Notes under the pieces: model-generated | Told to the model about the DNA's origin: nothing | The model's database searches: none | Seen by the model: the letters and a program-made list of their open reading frames with translations, nothing else | Shown here: in pieces, positions 6,498 to 7,205 of the stretch | Position numbering within the stretch: the first letter of the stretch is position 1 | Layout of the letters: each line of letters begins with the position of its first letter | NCBI GenBank assembly: GCA_003452185.1 | Contig: DMJJ01000108.1 | Coordinates: 1 to 7,205, forward strand | Source: Verrucomicrobiales bacterium | GTDB lineage: Bacteria > Verrucomicrobiota > Verrucomicrobiia > Limisphaerales > UBA11320 | Direction of reading: 5' to 3' | Length of the DNA stretch: 7,205 nt | Position numbers and translations under genes: made by a program

Positions 6498-7174
6498 CCC
6501 CGCAGCCAGGAGAAAAACCGTGGGCCCTCTGGGTGGCGATGCTCTACGCGGCGGCGCTCGCCGTGATGACCCTTCCCATGCTCGTCGCCTCGTTCCTTGG
6601 CAGGCTGGGCGACATTGACTGCCCGCGGCTTTTCCTGGCCTGGCAGTACTGGGCCTGGCTCGTCGTGATGGGCGCGGCGCAATGGGCCCTCCTCCGGGTC
6701 CCCGTCCGCGTCGCCTCAAAGCGCCCGACCACACGCGGGCCGGTGCTCGTGACGATCCTCGCCTCGGGGTTGATGGCCGGAGCCCTGGTGGCAGCGGGGA
6801 TCGGCTCCCTATACGAGTTTGCCACCCGGCTGGAGGGCGCCCCGGACTGGATCGGCTGGGTCGGCCTGGGGATCGTCCTCCTGGTCTGGGGTGCCTGGTC
6901 GGCCGTGTTCGCCCGGATGACCCGGACCCGGGACGCCTCGGATGCCCTCTCCCGGCAATGCCGGCTTCTCATCCGGGGAAGCATCCTGGAGCTCCTGGTC
7001 GCCGTCCCGACCCATGTGGTCGCCCGCTACAGGGATTACTGCTGCGCGGGCTTCATGACCTTCATCGGCCTGACCGCCGGCCTCTCCGTGATGCTCTTCG
7101 CCTTCGGCCCCTCGATCTTCTTCCTCTTCGTCGAGCGCTGGAAAGCCCTCCACCCCGTCCGATCGCCGAGGTAG
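6494..7174 (+). CDS. Uncharacterised multi-pass membrane protein, coupled to mlaD
   Basis: A 226-residue hydrophobic protein of unknown function. Its ATG at 6494-6496 overlaps the mlaD TGA (ATGA), so it is probably translated by coupling and belongs to the Mla-like operon. An in-frame ATG at 6410 would lie 88 bases inside mlaD and is not preferred. Hydrophobic segments lie near 11-35, 50-69, 83-104, 119-141 and 188-213, so about five membrane passes. The striking part is near the C-terminus: an RGSILELLVAVPTHVV stretch (161-176), then RYRDYCCAG (178-186) with adjacent Cys183 and Cys184 and His174 nearby, then a Gly-rich helix ending AFGPSIFFLFVERW (203-216). The His plus Cys-Cys arrangement could bind metal or form a disulfide; this is inference. 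I recall similar LELLVAVP...CCA patterns in unannotated membrane proteins, but no named family. An accessory role in lipid transport is suggested only by position. Confidence 0.8.
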   Translation: MTPQPGEKPWALWVAMLYAAALAVMTLPMLVASFLGRLGDIDCPRLFLAWQYWAWLVVMGAAQWALLRVPVRVASKRPTTRGPVLVTILASGLMAGALVAAGIGSLYEFATRLEGAPDWIGWVGLGIVLLVWGAWSAVFARMTRTRDASDALSRQCRLLIRGSILELLVAVPTHVVARYRDYCCAGFMTFIGLTAGLSVMLFAFGPSIFFLFVERWKALHPVRSPR

Positions 7175-7205
7175 GTGCCCCGCCCCCCGCCCACCCGGGC
7201 CCACG

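Noticed and set aside
7175..7205. C-rich tail after the last gene as a possible terminator
   Set aside because: Only 31 bases are visible, with no hairpin followed by T residues; too little to judge.

Overview
This is a GC-rich bacterial window, almost fully coding, with two divergently transcribed gene groups. The best guess for the host is a Verrucomicrobiota-type bacterium. That rests on the high GC, a Tat-exported TIM-barrel sugar epimerase, a compact MCE/Mla lipid transporter with a Trp-Leu-Leu-Arg tail on its MlaD subunit, and start codons that mostly lack Shine-Dalgarno sequences. No rRNA or marker phylogeny is present, so this is inference.

Left half (1-2605, minus strand): a tight housekeeping cluster read right to left. 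It comprises hemL (glutamate-1-semialdehyde aminomutase, tetrapyrrole synthesis), ruvX/yqgF (RNase H-fold nuclease, pre-16S rRNA processing or Holliday junction resolvase family), truA (tRNA pseudouridine 38-40 synthase) and the first 26 codons of a trmL-like SPOUT tRNA 2'-O-methyltransferase that runs off the left edge. The last three genes are joined by 4-base stop/start overlaps (GTGA and ATGA).

Middle (2606-2708): a gap of about 100 bases between divergent genes. It holds a candidate promoter for the rightward gene and a run of eight G inside that promoter's spacer.

Right half (2709-7205, plus strand): first a Tat-signal sugar phosphate isomerase/epimerase-like protein. After a 71-base gap with its own candidate promoter comes a four-gene operon: an MlaE-type permease, an MlaF-type ABC ATPase with several altered catalytic motifs, an MlaD-type MCE protein with a long helical C-terminal half, and an uncharacterised multi-pass membrane protein whose ATG overlaps the mlaD stop. 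Together mlaE, mlaF and mlaD look like a phospholipid transport system of the inner membrane. No MlaB, MlaC or outer-membrane partner is seen here.

The points most worth checking are the ATPase (catalytic Glu replaced by Asn, switch His by Cys, signature LSGGQ lost), the unknown membrane protein coupled to the transporter, and two promoters whose -10-like TAGC elements both sit exactly 12 bases before the start codon, as expected for leaderless mRNAs. No mobile element, CRISPR array, tRNA, rRNA or convincing terminator was seen.
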